From NCBI GenBank assembly GCA_046566145.1, contig JBKHXF010000010.1:1-61977 (forward strand): a stretch of 61,977 bases of DNA. The letters run 5' to 3'. Below are positions 1 to 10,092 of this stretch, piece by piece. This DNA is from JBKHXF01 sp046566145 (GTDB lineage Bacteria; Actinomycetota; Nitriliruptoria; Nitriliruptorales; Nitriliruptoraceae). The position numbers and the translations under genes are program-made. The number at the start of each line of letters is the position of its first letter. Position 1 is the first letter of the stretch. The notes below the pieces were generated by a model, which was not told where the DNA came from, did no database searches, and worked only from the letters and a program-made list of their open reading frames with translations.

Positions 1-1353
<1,353 letters not shown>

Positions 1354-1514
1354 GTGCGGTCCTCGCGCTCGGGTGGGGTGCCGGGGTCGCCACGCGTCGG
1401 TCCTCGGCGGGCTCCGGTGCTGGCGTGCGTCGTCGCGGAGGATAGTCCCGGGGTGACCTGCGACGGCCCGGCCGTCCGGTGTGGTCCGATGGCCGTCCCC
1501 GCCCGGAGGGACAC

Positions 1515-2641
1515 GTGGACGCCCTGCTCGTGACCGTCGGTCTGCTGCTCGTCGCGGTCGCCCTCGCCGACCTCGTCAACACCCTCGTCACCACCTCGAC
1601 GTCGTACGCGCGCCTGTGGCCCTCCCGGCTGGTGACGCGCGGGCTGTTCGTCCTCGTGCGGGGGGCCGCGTGCCGGCTCCCGGAGGGGTCGGCGCTGCGT
1701 GAGCGGCTGCTGGCCTCGTTCGGGCCGGTCTCCCTGCTCCTGCTGCTCGCGATGTGGGCCGGGCTGCAGGTGGTCGGGTTCGCGCTGGTGTGGTCCGCGA
1801 CCGCCGGCGTCGCGACGATCGAGGGGTTCGGCGACGCCGTCTACTACTCCGGCGTCGTGTTCTTCACCGTCGGGTTCGGCGAGATCGTCCCCGAGTCGCT
1901 CGTGCCGCGGCTCGGCGCCCTCGCCGAGGCGTTCCTCGGCGTCGCGACCACGGCCCTCGTCATCGGGTACCTCCCGAGCCTCTACGCCGCGTACTCGGAG
2001 CGGGAGCGCGCGCTGCTCACGATCGACGACGGGTCGGGCGAGCGCATCACGCCGACCGACCTCGTGTTCGCCTGGTCGCCCGACGCCGACCCGAAGAAGC
2101 TCGAGGCCCGCTTCGAGGAGTGGAGCGAGTGGGCCGCCCGCATCGAGGAGACCCACACGACGCTGCCGGTGCTGCGGCTGTTCCGCAGCCACGACCCCCG
2201 GCAGCACTGGGTCACCGCGCTCGGCTGCTCGCCGACGCCGCGCTGCACGCCCAGCTCATCCTCGGCGCCTACGACGGGCACGGGTACTGGTTCCTGCGAC
2301 GTGCGACGGCCGTCTTCGACGAGCTGACCTCGGAGGTGCCGCCCGAGGTGCTCGACCGCTACCGCGAGCGGATCCGAGCCGGCCGGACCGAGCAGGGTGA
2401 CGCCGAGGGGTTCTTCCGCGAGCTGTACGACCGCCTCGAGGCGCACGGGTTCGAGCTGGTCCCCTACGAGTGGGCGTGGGAGCACGCGCAGCGCCTCCGC
2501 GACACGTACGCCCCGCAGATGGAGTTCCTCATCGACGAGCTGCTCGCGCCGCGCGGGTTCTGGTCGCCGGACCGGGTCGACGTCCCGCTCCTGTCCACGA
2601 CCCACCCCGAGGTCCTGCACCACGTGCCGCCGGGTCGGTGA
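1515..2641 (+). pseudogene. potassium channel family protein, interrupted by a one-base frameshift
   Basis: The first part (1515 to about 2225) has an N-terminal membrane segment, two more hydrophobic helices, and between them a pore loop ending TVGFGE, a variant of the K+ channel filter TVGYGD. This is the two-helix Ion_trans_2 type. A cytoplasmic region follows with PDADPKKLEARFEEWSEWAA. Near 2221 the frame is lost: homology continues one base out of phase as LLADAALHAQLILGAYDG up to 2641. Inserting one C into ctcggctgctc (giving GGC CTG CTC) would restore a single protein of about 375 residues. The GTG start at 1515 follows GGAGGG by five bases. Whether this is a true pseudogene or a homopolymer sequencing error cannot be decided here; codon use on both sides looks fully maintained, favouring error or a very recent mutation. 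Confidence 0.75.
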
Positions 2642-2720
2642 CGTCGGCCGGCGGGGTCGCCTGCCGGCGTCGGGGCGGCCCCGGCTAGGGTCCGCGCCGA
2701 GGACGTCGGGAGGGGAGCCC

Positions 2721-4079
2721 GTGTTGCACGTGCAGGCAGCGGTCCGTGGCGCCGTGGTCGCGGCGACCGTGGTGGCGGTCGCGACCGTGCCGCTGGCCGC
2801 CGGCGCGCCGGCGCAGGAGCCGGCCGCGACCCGGGTGCCCATCGCGTCGTTCACGCCGCTCCCGGCGACCGACCCCGCCGACGTCGATCCCGACGTCGCC
2901 GCGCTGCGCGACGAGCTCATCGGCCCGTCGTGGCGTGACCCCGACACGGTCAGCCTGTCGTGGGTCGGCGTGTCGTCGTTCATCGGCGCCGTGCGCGGTC
3001 ACGTGTTCCTGTTCGACGCCTGGGAGATCATCGGCGCCGTCGAGGACTACCTCCCGATCGGGCGGGAGGAGCTCGCCGCGCTCGCCCCCGAGGCGATCAT
3101 GGTCGGGCACGGCCACTTCGACCACGCCGGCGACCTCGGGTACGTCGCCGGGCTCGCCGGGTCGGTCGTGGTCGGCTCCGAGGAGCACTGCGTCGTCGCC
3201 GAGGAGGGCGCGACCCGCGAGGGCGTCGGGCTCGACTTCACCTGCGCCGTCACCGGCACGGCCAGCACGCCGGCGGCCGGCGAGCTGCAGCAGCTGCGGC
3301 TGTGGGAGGACGTCGCCCCCGTCACGATCATGCGCCACGTCCACTCGGCGGCGCGCCCGCCGTCGGAGGACAACCGGCCCGACCCGTTCGTGCCGGTCAT
3401 GGACCCCCAGCCCTACCTCGACCACCTCGCCGGCGACCCCGAGGAGCTCGGCCGCTTCCTCGCCCAGCAGGACGAGTCGAACGAGGGCGGCGTGTGGCTC
3501 TACCACCTCGCCGTCGACGACTTCACCCTGCTCTGGGGCAACTCCGCCGGCCCGGTCTTCGAGGCACCCGAGGTCACGGCCGCCCTCGACACGTTCCCCG
3601 GCTGCGTCGACGTGATGTCGAACGCGATCCTCGGGTTCGACCAGCCGGTCTCCGGCCTGCAGGACCCCCGCCTCTACATCGAGGCCGTGCACCCGGCCGT
3701 GTTCCTGCCGTCGCACGCCGACGCGTGGGCACCGGTGATCTCCGCCGGGCAGGCGCAGTACGTCGACGAGTTCACCGCGCAGATGGCGCTGCTCGAGGAC
3801 CCGCCGGAGGTCGACTTCCTGCTCGACCCGGAGGACTACCTCGTCACCCGCACCTGGGACGTGACCGACCCGCGCTGGTCGGTCCCGCCGCCGGGCTCGT
3901 CCTGCGCCACCGCCGCAGGCGGGGGTGGTGGGATCGCGGCCCCCGCGCCGGACGACGACGACGCGACCGCCGGCGCCACGGACGACCGTGGTGGGCTCCC
4001 GGCGACCGGCGGTGGGCTCGCGCTGGCCGCCGGCGCGGCGCTCGCCGGCGGTGTGCTGGCCGGCCGCCGGCGCAACTAG
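2721..4079 (+). CDS. metallo-beta-lactamase-fold hydrolase, exported and LPXTG-anchored
   Basis: This 452-residue protein starts with a signal-peptide-like stretch (VVAATVVAVATVPLAAG) and carries the metal-binding motif GHGHFDHAGD near residue 135, typical of the metallo-beta-lactamase superfamily (HxHxDH). The last 70 residues are Gly/Asp/Ala-rich and end in LPATGGG, a hydrophobic stretch and RRR, i.e. a sortase sorting signal. So it is probably a cell-wall-anchored metallohydrolase. Substrate is unknown; relatives include lactonases and phosphodiesterases. GTG at 2721 follows GGGAGGGG, and the upstream open frame has no signal peptide, so this start is preferred. It lies 92 bp ahead of an SDR gene on the same strand. 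No sortase gene lies nearby. Confidence 0.82.
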   Translation: MLHVQAAVRGAVVAATVVAVATVPLAAGAPAQEPAATRVPIASFTPLPATDPADVDPDVAALRDELIGPSWRDPDTVSLSWVGVSSFIGAVRGHVFLFDAWEIIGAVEDYLPIGREELAALAPEAIMVGHGHFDHAGDLGYVAGLAGSVVVGSEEHCVVAEEGATREGVGLDFTCAVTGTASTPAAGELQQLRLWEDVAPVTIMRHVHSAARPPSEDNRPDPFVPVMDPQPYLDHLAGDPEELGRFLAQQDESNEGGVWLYHLAVDDFTLLWGNSAGPVFEAPEVTAALDTFPGCVDVMSNAILGFDQPVSGLQDPRLYIEAVHPAVFLPSHADAWAPVISAGQAQYVDEFTAQMALLEDPPEVDFLLDPEDYLVTRTWDVTDPRWSVPPPGSSCATAAGGGGGIAAPAPDDDDATAGATDDRGGLPATGGGLALAAGAALAGGVLAGRRRN

Positions 4080-4171
4080 CCTCCGGCTCCGAAGTGGTCG
4101 GGGCCGCCGCCCACGCGTGGCGTGGCGGCCCGGCCCACCCCTCGTCCCCTCGCCACCACAGGGAGCCACCC

Positions 4172-4936
4172 GTGGACGTCTCCTCCTCCGTCGCGCTCGT
4201 CACCGGCGCGGCATCCGGGCTCGGCCGTGCCACCGCCACGCGGCTGCACGCCGCCGGCGCGAAGGTCGTGCTCGTCGACCTGCCGTCCTCCGACGGCGGC
4301 GCCGTGGCCGCCGAGCTCGGCGACGGTGCCGTGTTCGCGCCGGCGGACGTCACCGACGAGGACGCGGTCGGCGAGGCGGTGGGGATGGCCGCCGAGCTCG
4401 GCACGCTCAACGTCGCGGTGAACTGCGCCGGCATCGGCCCGCCGAAGCGCGTCGTCGGTCGCGACGGCGAGCCGCACCCGCTCGAGCTGTTCCAGAAGGT
4501 CCTCGCGGTCAACCTCGTCGGGACCTTCAACGTGCTGCGCCTGGCCGCCGCGGAGATGTGCCGCCACGACCCGCAGGGCGAGGAGCGGGGCGTCATCGTC
4601 AACACCGCCTCGGCGGCGGCGTTCGACGGCCAGATCGGGCAGGCCGCCTACTCGGCGTCGAAGGGCGGCGTCGTCGGCATGACCCTGCCCCTCGCCCGCG
4701 ACCTCGCCGACAAGCGCATCCGCGTCGTCACCATCGCGCCGGGGCTGTTCATGACCCCGCTGCTGATGGGGCTGCCGCAGGACGCGCTCGACTCGCTCGG
4801 GCAGCAGGTCCCGCACCCGTCGAGGCTCGGCGACCCCGACGAGTACGCGCTGATGGTCCAGCAGATCGTCGAGAACCCGATGCTCAACGGCGAGACGATC
4901 CGGCTCGACGGCGCGATCCGGATGGCCCCGCGCTGA
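4172..4936 (+). CDS. short-chain dehydrogenase (3-hydroxyacyl-CoA dehydrogenase type 2-like)
   Basis: A 254-residue classical SDR. The NAD-binding motif TGAASGLG lies near residue 12, NCAGIG follows near residue 88, and the catalytic YSASK is near residue 164 with the matching Asn and Ser upstream. The inserted region with ELFQKVLAVNLVGTFNVLR and the C-terminal MVQQIVENPMLNGETIRLDG closely resemble HSD17B10 / type 2 3-hydroxyacyl-CoA dehydrogenases. Likely role: NAD-dependent oxidation of short- or branched-chain 3-hydroxyacyl-CoA in the cytoplasm. GTG 4172 follows AGGGAG. The gene converges with the lipoprotein gene ending at 4979. Substrate is inferred from family resemblance only. Confidence 0.88.
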   Translation: MDVSSSVALVTGAASGLGRATATRLHAAGAKVVLVDLPSSDGGAVAAELGDGAVFAPADVTDEDAVGEAVGMAAELGTLNVAVNCAGIGPPKRVVGRDGEPHPLELFQKVLAVNLVGTFNVLRLAAAEMCRHDPQGEERGVIVNTASAAAFDGQIGQAAYSASKGGVVGMTLPLARDLADKRIRVVTIAPGLFMTPLLMGLPQDALDSLGQQVPHPSRLGDPDEYALMVQQIVENPMLNGETIRLDGAIRMAPR

Positions 4937-4978
4937 GCGACCGGCTCACCACGTCAGCACGACGGTGAGGGGAGCGGG

Positions 4979-5542
4979 TCACGGGGCCGTCCGGGGCCAG
5001 TAGAGCTCGAGCGAGGTGGTGCCGACCCCGTCCTCGGGGGAGCGCACCGCGATGGTGACGGTCAGGTCGCCCACCCGGACCTCCGTGAACGCGTCGTTGC
5101 CGGCGGCGGACAGGTCCACGCGGGTCGCGTTCCTGGCCGCCCACCGGACCAACGGGGCAGGGTCGGCACCGACCTGCTCCGCCAGCCCGCGTGCTCGCTC
5201 GAGGGCCCCCTCGACGGTGTCGTCGGGGAACCGGAGCACGACCTCCTCGAGCGCGTCCCCGTCGCGGCCCGCGACGACGCGGGTACCGGCGACCTCGAGG
5301 GTCGTGTCGTCGCCGACGAGGACCTCCGCGACGGTCCCGTCCGGGACGGACCAGCCCGTCCCGTCGACGTCGGCCGGCCACCCGATGGCGGAGATGTCCC
5401 GCGTGTCGCGCAGGTCCCAGGTCGTCGCGGTCACGGCGGCATCTCCTCCGGTGGAGCAGGCGGCGAGGGGCAGGCACAGCAGCAGCGCGGCGAGACGCTG
5501 CGCGATGCGGGGGCGGGGAGCGCGGGAGGGCACGGCGTTCAC
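4979..5542 (-). CDS. predicted lipoprotein, last gene of the WXG-like cluster
   Basis: The 187-residue product has an Arg-rich N-terminus, a hydrophobic stretch and the lipobox LAAC with Cys at about residue 29, so it should be an outer-leaflet lipoprotein. The mature part (ATTWDLRDTRDISAIGWPAD onward) is acidic and contains EEVVLRFPDDTVEGALERAR; I recognise no named domain. Its GTG start overlaps the TGA of the preceding 580-residue gene (GTGA), so translation is probably coupled. Two such coupled joints place it in one transcript with the WXG100-like gene at 7571. It may be the surface partner or immunity-like component of that cluster, but this is inference from position only. Confidence 0.72.
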   Translation of the reverse strand: MNAVPSRAPRPRIAQRLAALLLCLPLAACSTGGDAAVTATTWDLRDTRDISAIGWPADVDGTGWSVPDGTVAEVLVGDDTTLEVAGTRVVAGRDGDALEEVVLRFPDDTVEGALERARGLAEQVGADPAPLVRWAARNATRVDLSAAGNDAFTEVRVGDLTVTIAVRSPEDGVGTTSLELYWPRTAP

Positions 5543-7281
5543 TCCGGGTCGTAGGGCAGGAGGCGGTCGGGGACGATGCGCTGTCGGGCCGCCTGGTCCG
5601 CGATCGGCTCGGAGACGAGGCCGCCGGCGGTCCCGCCCTCGACGTGGCCGATCCACGCCGGGAGCATGTCCTGGTCGATCCACCGCCAGCGGTGCTCGAA
5701 GATCGACACGTTGTTGAGCGGGAGGTCGACCCCGATGCGGTCGGGGGTGTCCAGGTGGATGCCGCCCCCGCCCGGCACCGGCACGCCGACGAAGGGGACC
5801 CGGTCCGGGACCGCCCAGTCGGGGACGAGCGGGATGCGGTCCGGTGTGTCGACCCCCACGCGCAGCGGGACCACGTCCCGGAAGGGGCGGCCTCCCGGGA
5901 TCGGCGAGTGGGCGATCACCGACATCCCCATCGTCAGAGCCCAGGTGATCGGGCCGCGCTCGCGGATCGCGTCGTAGCTGTCCCCGATCACGGTCCGCTG
6001 CTCGTGGTGGAGCAGCAGCCGGTTGCCCGCCGTGACGTCGCCCGCGTCGATCGCCTCCCACCCGTCGAGGTGCACGGCCTGGATCTCCCCGGCCTCGCGC
6101 AGGGCCCGGATCGCGTCGATGCCGCCGGCGTCGTAGGCGACGTGCTGCCACGCGAGGTCGTCGAAGATGTCACGCTGCATCCGCAGGAACGTCGTCTCGA
6201 CGTACCGCAGCTCGCGGGCGAGCTCGCCGGCGGTCGCGTCGACCAGCGCGTCGGTGATCCGGTCGGTGACCACGCCGGTCGGGAAGGTGCGCTCGAGGAT
6301 GTCGATGGCCTCGTCGGCGGTGACGGTCCCACGCTCGAGCGCGACCCGCAGGACGTGCAGGTCCTGGAACGCCGCGTAGAACGTGCCGCCGGCGAGGGTC
6401 GCCATGCCGGCCCACAGGAACCGGTCGGGGTCGCGCTCGTACAGCTCGGCGTAGAACTCCCACGCGGCGACGGCGGTCGCGTCGAGCGGCGCGAGGCCGA
6501 GCGACGGGTCCCACGCTCCCGGGTCGATGCCGGCCTGGCGGTAGGTCTCGGCGCGCCACGCGTCGGCGGTGTTGAGCACGAGCCCGTCGGGGGTGAGCAG
6601 GAACGTGACCTCGTCGGGGGCCAGGAGCCGGGCGCCGGCGGCGAGGATCGCCGGGAGGTCCCCGAGCGCCCACGGCGGGTCGTCGAGGAACCGGTCGGCG
6701 GCCTCGAGCGCGCCGGCGGCCTGCGCACCGCCGGCGCGGTGCTCGGCGACGGCGGCCGTGAACGCCCGGCGTGCGGCGGCGAGCCGGGCCTCGGCGTCGG
6801 CGAGCCGGCCGTGCCAGTCGGGTCCGCTCCACGGACGGGGGTGGTGGCGGTGGTCCGGGTACGCGCGGTCGAGCGCGGCGGTCCGGCGGCGCTCGTCGCT
6901 CGCGTGCGCCTGCATGGCGCCGATGCCGGCCCGTGCCGCGGCGATGTCGTCGAGCGCTCGACGGGCCTCGTCGCGGGCCCGGAGCCCGTCGGCCTGGGTG
7001 CCCTCGACCACGGAGGACCAGCGCTGCAGCGCGCCGGCGGCCGCCGCGAGCCGGCGCGCGGCGTCGGTCAGGCCGCGGGGGAGCCGGTCGCGGGCGTCGG
7101 CGAACCGCTCGGCCGCGAGCCCGACCCAGTGGGCGCCCGGGTCGATCCGTCGCAGCACGTCGGCCTGTCGGGTGAGCCCGTCGGCCATGGTGGTCAGCCG
7201 GCGCGCGGTGCCGGCGATGCCCGCCGGGTCGCCCGGCAGCGCGTCGTGGGACGCGAGCGGCGTCCAGTCGTGCCGGCTCAC
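5539..7281 (-). CDS. putative type VII-secreted protein with helical N-terminal domain
   Basis: The 580-residue protein begins with about 190 residues of long Ala/Arg-rich helices (GTARRLTTMADGLTRQADVL, HWVGLAAERFADARDRLP, then a second helical pair), the layout of WXG100/LXG-like secretion-signal domains. No signal peptide or membrane helix is seen. The middle and C-terminal parts are globular and hydrophobic, with FYAAFQDLHVLRVALERG, WQHVAYDAGGIDAIRALREA and RLLLHHEQRTVIGDSYDAIR; I do not recognise a toxin domain, and the HEQ motif resembles uncharacterised families such as DUF2515 only loosely. The GTG start at 7281 overlaps the TGA of the small upstream gene, and its own TGA overlaps the next start. 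No EccC-type ATPase is in the window, so secretion by a type VII system is an inference. Confidence 0.6.
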   Translation of the reverse strand: MSRHDWTPLASHDALPGDPAGIAGTARRLTTMADGLTRQADVLRRIDPGAHWVGLAAERFADARDRLPRGLTDAARRLAAAAGALQRWSSVVEGTQADGLRARDEARRALDDIAAARAGIGAMQAHASDERRRTAALDRAYPDHRHHPRPWSGPDWHGRLADAEARLAAARRAFTAAVAEHRAGGAQAAGALEAADRFLDDPPWALGDLPAILAAGARLLAPDEVTFLLTPDGLVLNTADAWRAETYRQAGIDPGAWDPSLGLAPLDATAVAAWEFYAELYERDPDRFLWAGMATLAGGTFYAAFQDLHVLRVALERGTVTADEAIDILERTFPTGVVTDRITDALVDATAGELARELRYVETTFLRMQRDIFDDLAWQHVAYDAGGIDAIRALREAGEIQAVHLDGWEAIDAGDVTAGNRLLLHHEQRTVIGDSYDAIRERGPITWALTMGMSVIAHSPIPGGRPFRDVVPLRVGVDTPDRIPLVPDWAVPDRVPFVGVPVPGGGGIHLDTPDRIGVDLPLNNVSIFEHRWRWIDQDMLPAWIGHVEGGTAGGLVSEPIADQAARQRIVPDRLLPYDPE

Positions 7282-7571
7282 CGGCTGCGTCCGGTGACGA
7301 TGGTCGCGTCGGCGTCGCGGGCGGCCCGCGCGACCGCGTCGGTGTAGGCGGCCAGCGTCGAGAGCTGCTGGCGCATCCCGGCCCGGGCGAGGTGCCAGCC
7401 GTCGCGGACCTCGCGGGCGCCGGCGGTCACCCGGGCGTCGCCGAGGTCGTCGGCGTCGAGGTCGAGCCGGGCGAGCGTGTCGAGGACGTCGTCGACGGCC
7501 CGTAGCGCCCGGCCGAGCTCAGCGAGCACGTCCGGGTCGACGACGATCCGGCCCCCTCGACCTGCCCCCAC
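7278..7571 (-). CDS. small WXG100-like helical protein
   Basis: A 97-residue protein predicted to be almost wholly helical, with a central GAREVRDGWHLARAGMRQQL where a Trp sits at the turn position seen in ESAT-6/WXG100 proteins. Length is right for that family (about 100). GTG at 7571 follows GAGGAGGGGGCGC closely and is preferred over the ATG at 7592, which lies inside the direct-repeat element upstream. Its TGA overlaps the GTG of the larger helical protein (GTGA). Small WXG100 proteins commonly pair with, or chaperone, larger secreted partners encoded next to them; that is the likely job here. Family assignment rests on length, helix pattern and position. Confidence 0.6.
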   Translation of the reverse strand: MGAGRGGRIVVDPDVLAELGRALRAVDDVLDTLARLDLDADDLGDARVTAGAREVRDGWHLARAGMRQQLSTLAAYTDAVARAARDADATIVTGRSR

Positions 7572-7584
7572 GCGCCCCCTCCTC

Positions 7585-7614
7585 AGATGCATCGACGTGA
7601 ACGAGATGCATCGA
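7585..7614. promoter_or_regulatory. pair of 11-bp direct repeats upstream of the WXG-like operon
   Basis: AGATGCATCGA occurs at 7585-7595 and again at 7604-7614, exact copies with a 19-bp period, i.e. close to two helical turns. Each contains the palindrome ATGCAT. The pair lies 14 bp upstream of the GTG at 7571 and so is well placed to be a regulator binding site for the leftward operon. No regulator gene is adjacent. Confidence 0.45.
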
Positions 7615-7687
7615 GAGACTAGCCGCGCCGTCGGGCGGTGTCGAGGGAGCGGGGGGGGGCGGGGGGCGGTGGGCGGGGGGCGGTGGG

Positions 7688-8797
7688 TCAGGAGCCGGCG
7701 GTCGCGAGCCCGGCGCTCGAGGTCGTGGCGGTCGCGACGTCCTCGTCGAGGTCCGCGAGCTCGGCGTAGATGCGGCGGTGGGCCTCCCGGACCGTCCCGA
7801 GCACGGCGGCGCGCTCCACCGGGTCCGGGAGCTCCGGTCGGTGCCCGTCGAGCAGGGCCAGCAGCACGGTGCGCAGCGACGACCCGTCGAGGCGCTGGTC
7901 GACGACCCGCACCGGCAGGCACGGGCCCTGCTCGGTGATGTGGCCGACGTCGCCGACGACCGAGGGGGTCCCGAGGTCGGTCGCGAGCTCGAGCAGGCCC
8001 GAGTGGGTGCCCCACACGTAGGGGAGCAGCAGCACGTCGGCCGCCCGGATCCGGCTGCACAGCGCCGGCAGCGGCAGGCGGCTGCCGGCGCGGACGACCA
8101 CCCCCGGCCCGCTGCGGTGGGTCAGCACCGAGGCGAGCGGGGCGTCCTCGTGGACCCAGACCTCGAGCTCGACGTCGGCGCCCTCCCGGGCGAGGTCCTC
8201 GAACACCCGCAGCGGTGTCCGCCAGTCGGTGTTCGGCCGGATGTCGCGTGCGAGCAGCAGCGCCCGCAGGGAACCGGGCGTCGCCTCGGGGCGGGCCGCC
8301 GGCGCCGGCGGCGCGGGCTCGGCGTCGTCCTCGCCACCGGTCCCGAGCGCGGCGGGGTCGAGGTCGAGGACGAGCGGTCCGTGGGGGACCACCTCGGCGA
8401 TCCGGCCGGTGCGCCAGCGCAGCTCGTCCGCGGCGCCCGGGGTCAGCGTGATGACCCGGTCGACGCGCTCGGCGAGGAGCCGCATCACGGCGGCGTCGCG
8501 GGAGGCGATCCGCGTGGCGGGGTTGCGCAGGTCGTGGGCGGTCCACACCAGCGGCGTCCCGGCCTCCTGGTGGGCGTCGAGGACGGCGGCCAGCTCGTCG
8601 ATGGTGTGGTGCTCGAACCCGAGCTGGAGGTGCGCGACGTCCCAGTCTCCGCGGTGCATGCGCAGCCAGTCCGGGTCCCAGAGGGCCGGGTGGACCGGGC
8701 TCGGCTGGTCCCGGTGCACGAGGCGGCAGGCGTGGCCGTGGAGCCGGTTCACGGCGTCGTGGACGGGCGGGTAGGACAGGACGCGAGGCAGCGACAT
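7688..8797 (-). CDS. GT4-like glycosyltransferase
   Basis: A 369-residue protein with the two-domain pattern of GT-B glycosyltransferases: an N-terminal half with DVAHLQLGFEHHTIDELAAV, GTPLVWTAHDLRNP and DRVITLTPGAADELRWR (the usual acceptor-side segments), and a C-terminal half with the region LEVWVHED and ADVLLLPYVWGTHSGLLELA followed by GTPSVVGDVGHI, the donor-nucleotide site of family GT4. It probably transfers a sugar to an envelope or small-molecule acceptor in the cytoplasm. The ATG at 8797 is chosen because the family pattern starts just after it; no good ribosome site is seen, and upstream in-frame starts at 8839 and 8929 exist. It stands alone between the WXG-like cluster and a membrane protein, so the acceptor cannot be inferred. 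Confidence 0.78.
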   Translation of the reverse strand: MSLPRVLSYPPVHDAVNRLHGHACRLVHRDQPSPVHPALWDPDWLRMHRGDWDVAHLQLGFEHHTIDELAAVLDAHQEAGTPLVWTAHDLRNPATRIASRDAAVMRLLAERVDRVITLTPGAADELRWRTGRIAEVVPHGPLVLDLDPAALGTGGEDDAEPAPPAPAARPEATPGSLRALLLARDIRPNTDWRTPLRVFEDLAREGADVELEVWVHEDAPLASVLTHRSGPGVVVRAGSRLPLPALCSRIRAADVLLLPYVWGTHSGLLELATDLGTPSVVGDVGHITEQGPCLPVRVVDQRLDGSSLRTVLLALLDGHRPELPDPVERAAVLGTVREAHRRIYAELADLDEDVATATTSSAGLATAGS

Positions 8798-9006
8798 CGT
8801 GCGGTCCAGTGGTCGGCACGCCCCGAAGAGGGGCACCTCGACCATCGCACGTCGGGGGGTGCCCGGGGTGTCCGCTTCGGGCCGGGAGGCCAGCGGCAGG
8901 ACGGCCGCGGACACCGCCCGGACGACCACGTTTCACCGCCGCCGGCGCGGACCGCGCGGGCGCGGGGCGGGCCGCGTGGCCCGCCCCGTCCGGGCGATCC
9001 CTCCCG

Positions 9007-9813
9007 TCACTCGATGGTGAGGGTCGCCGCCATGTCGTCCTCGCCGGCGCCGGCCTCGGCGCTGTGCGGGATGCAGTAGTACGTGTACGTGCCGGGTGCG
9101 GCGTCGAAGGTGACGACCTCGGCGCTGCCGGGCAGCAGTGCGACGTCGACGCCGAGCTCGTCGATGGTGAACGTGTGCCCGAACGCGTCGCGGTTGCGCA
9201 CCACCAGCGACACGGCCCCGTCGGACGACGTGACCGTCAGGTCCTCGAACGCGAAGTTCTGCACGGCGACGACGGGCATGCCGGCGGTCGTGGTCGCGTC
9301 CACGGTCGAACGGCTGAGTGCCCACAGGGGCAGCGAGACGAGCAGCGCGAGACCGACCACGGCGAGCGCGGTGCGGTCGAGCATCGTCTCGGAACGGGTC
9401 GGTCCGGTCCGGATGTCGTTGCGCCGCACCAGCGAGGCGATGCCGCCCCAGAGCAGCAGGCCGACGCCGAGCAGGAACGCGGTGCCGCTCGTGAACTCGA
9501 CGAACGACATCGGGGCGAGGATGCCGAAGCCCAGCCAGAAGGTCATGGTGGCCGCCCCGAGCCCGAGCACCAGGGCGACGGCACGCCCCCAGGTGCCCGT
9601 CGACCAGGCGAGTGCGGCGCCGCCCGCCGCGGCGAGCAGCGGGGCGAACAGGAAGCTCGCGTCGGAGAGCGGGATGCCGGTGGAGAGCCCGACGACGAGC
9701 ACGAGCGTGTTGGCACCGGCGATCAGCGAGAGGCCGAGCACCTCGGTGCGGGTGTGTGCCGCGACGGCCCGGTGTGGGCGTCCCGACGTCGTGTGTGCAG
9801 CAGCGGTGGACAT
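9007..9813 (-). CDS. membrane protein with C-terminal cupredoxin domain
   Basis: The 268-residue protein has about six hydrophobic helices in the first 165 residues and an outward C-terminal domain of about 100 residues. That domain contains FGHTFTID and TYTYYCIPHSAE followed by EDDM, giving the His-Cys-His-Met set of a type 1 copper (plastocyanin/pseudoazurin-like) site. Likely role: electron transfer or copper handling at the outer membrane face. ATG 9813 follows GGAGAAGG, a strong ribosome site, and there is no signal peptide need since the first helix anchors it. It is monocistronic as far as can be seen. The fusion of a multi-helix membrane part with a cupredoxin is known in actinobacteria, but the partner oxidase is not in the window. 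Confidence 0.8.
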   Translation of the reverse strand: MSTAAAHTTSGRPHRAVAAHTRTEVLGLSLIAGANTLVLVVGLSTGIPLSDASFLFAPLLAAAGGAALAWSTGTWGRAVALVLGLGAATMTFWLGFGILAPMSFVEFTSGTAFLLGVGLLLWGGIASLVRRNDIRTGPTRSETMLDRTALAVVGLALLVSLPLWALSRSTVDATTTAGMPVVAVQNFAFEDLTVTSSDGAVSLVVRNRDAFGHTFTIDELGVDVALLPGSAEVVTFDAAPGTYTYYCIPHSAEAGAGEDDMAATLTIE

Positions 9814-10092
9814 GGTGCGTCCCTTCTCCGGGGCGGTCCCCCGCGGATCGCCCATCCACCGACGATGCGCCCGTCGGGGCGTGGGCGGCAAGGGGTCAAC
9901 CCCCGGATGCCCCGAGCGGGGCACGTGTCGATGACCTCGAGGGGGCGGCAGGATCCACCCCACGGACCGGACATGTCGGACCAGGTGTCCGCCCGTCCGT
10001 CGCACACCACTTCGACGATGGGAGCCGTCGCGTGCGCACTCGATCGCCCCTGCCCACCTTGCTGCTGGGGCTGCTGCTCGTGGTCCCGTTCC

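Noticed and set aside
7571..7592. ATG 7592 as start of the WXG-like gene
   Set aside because: It lies within the direct repeat and lacks a ribosome site, while GTG 7571 follows GAGGAGG.
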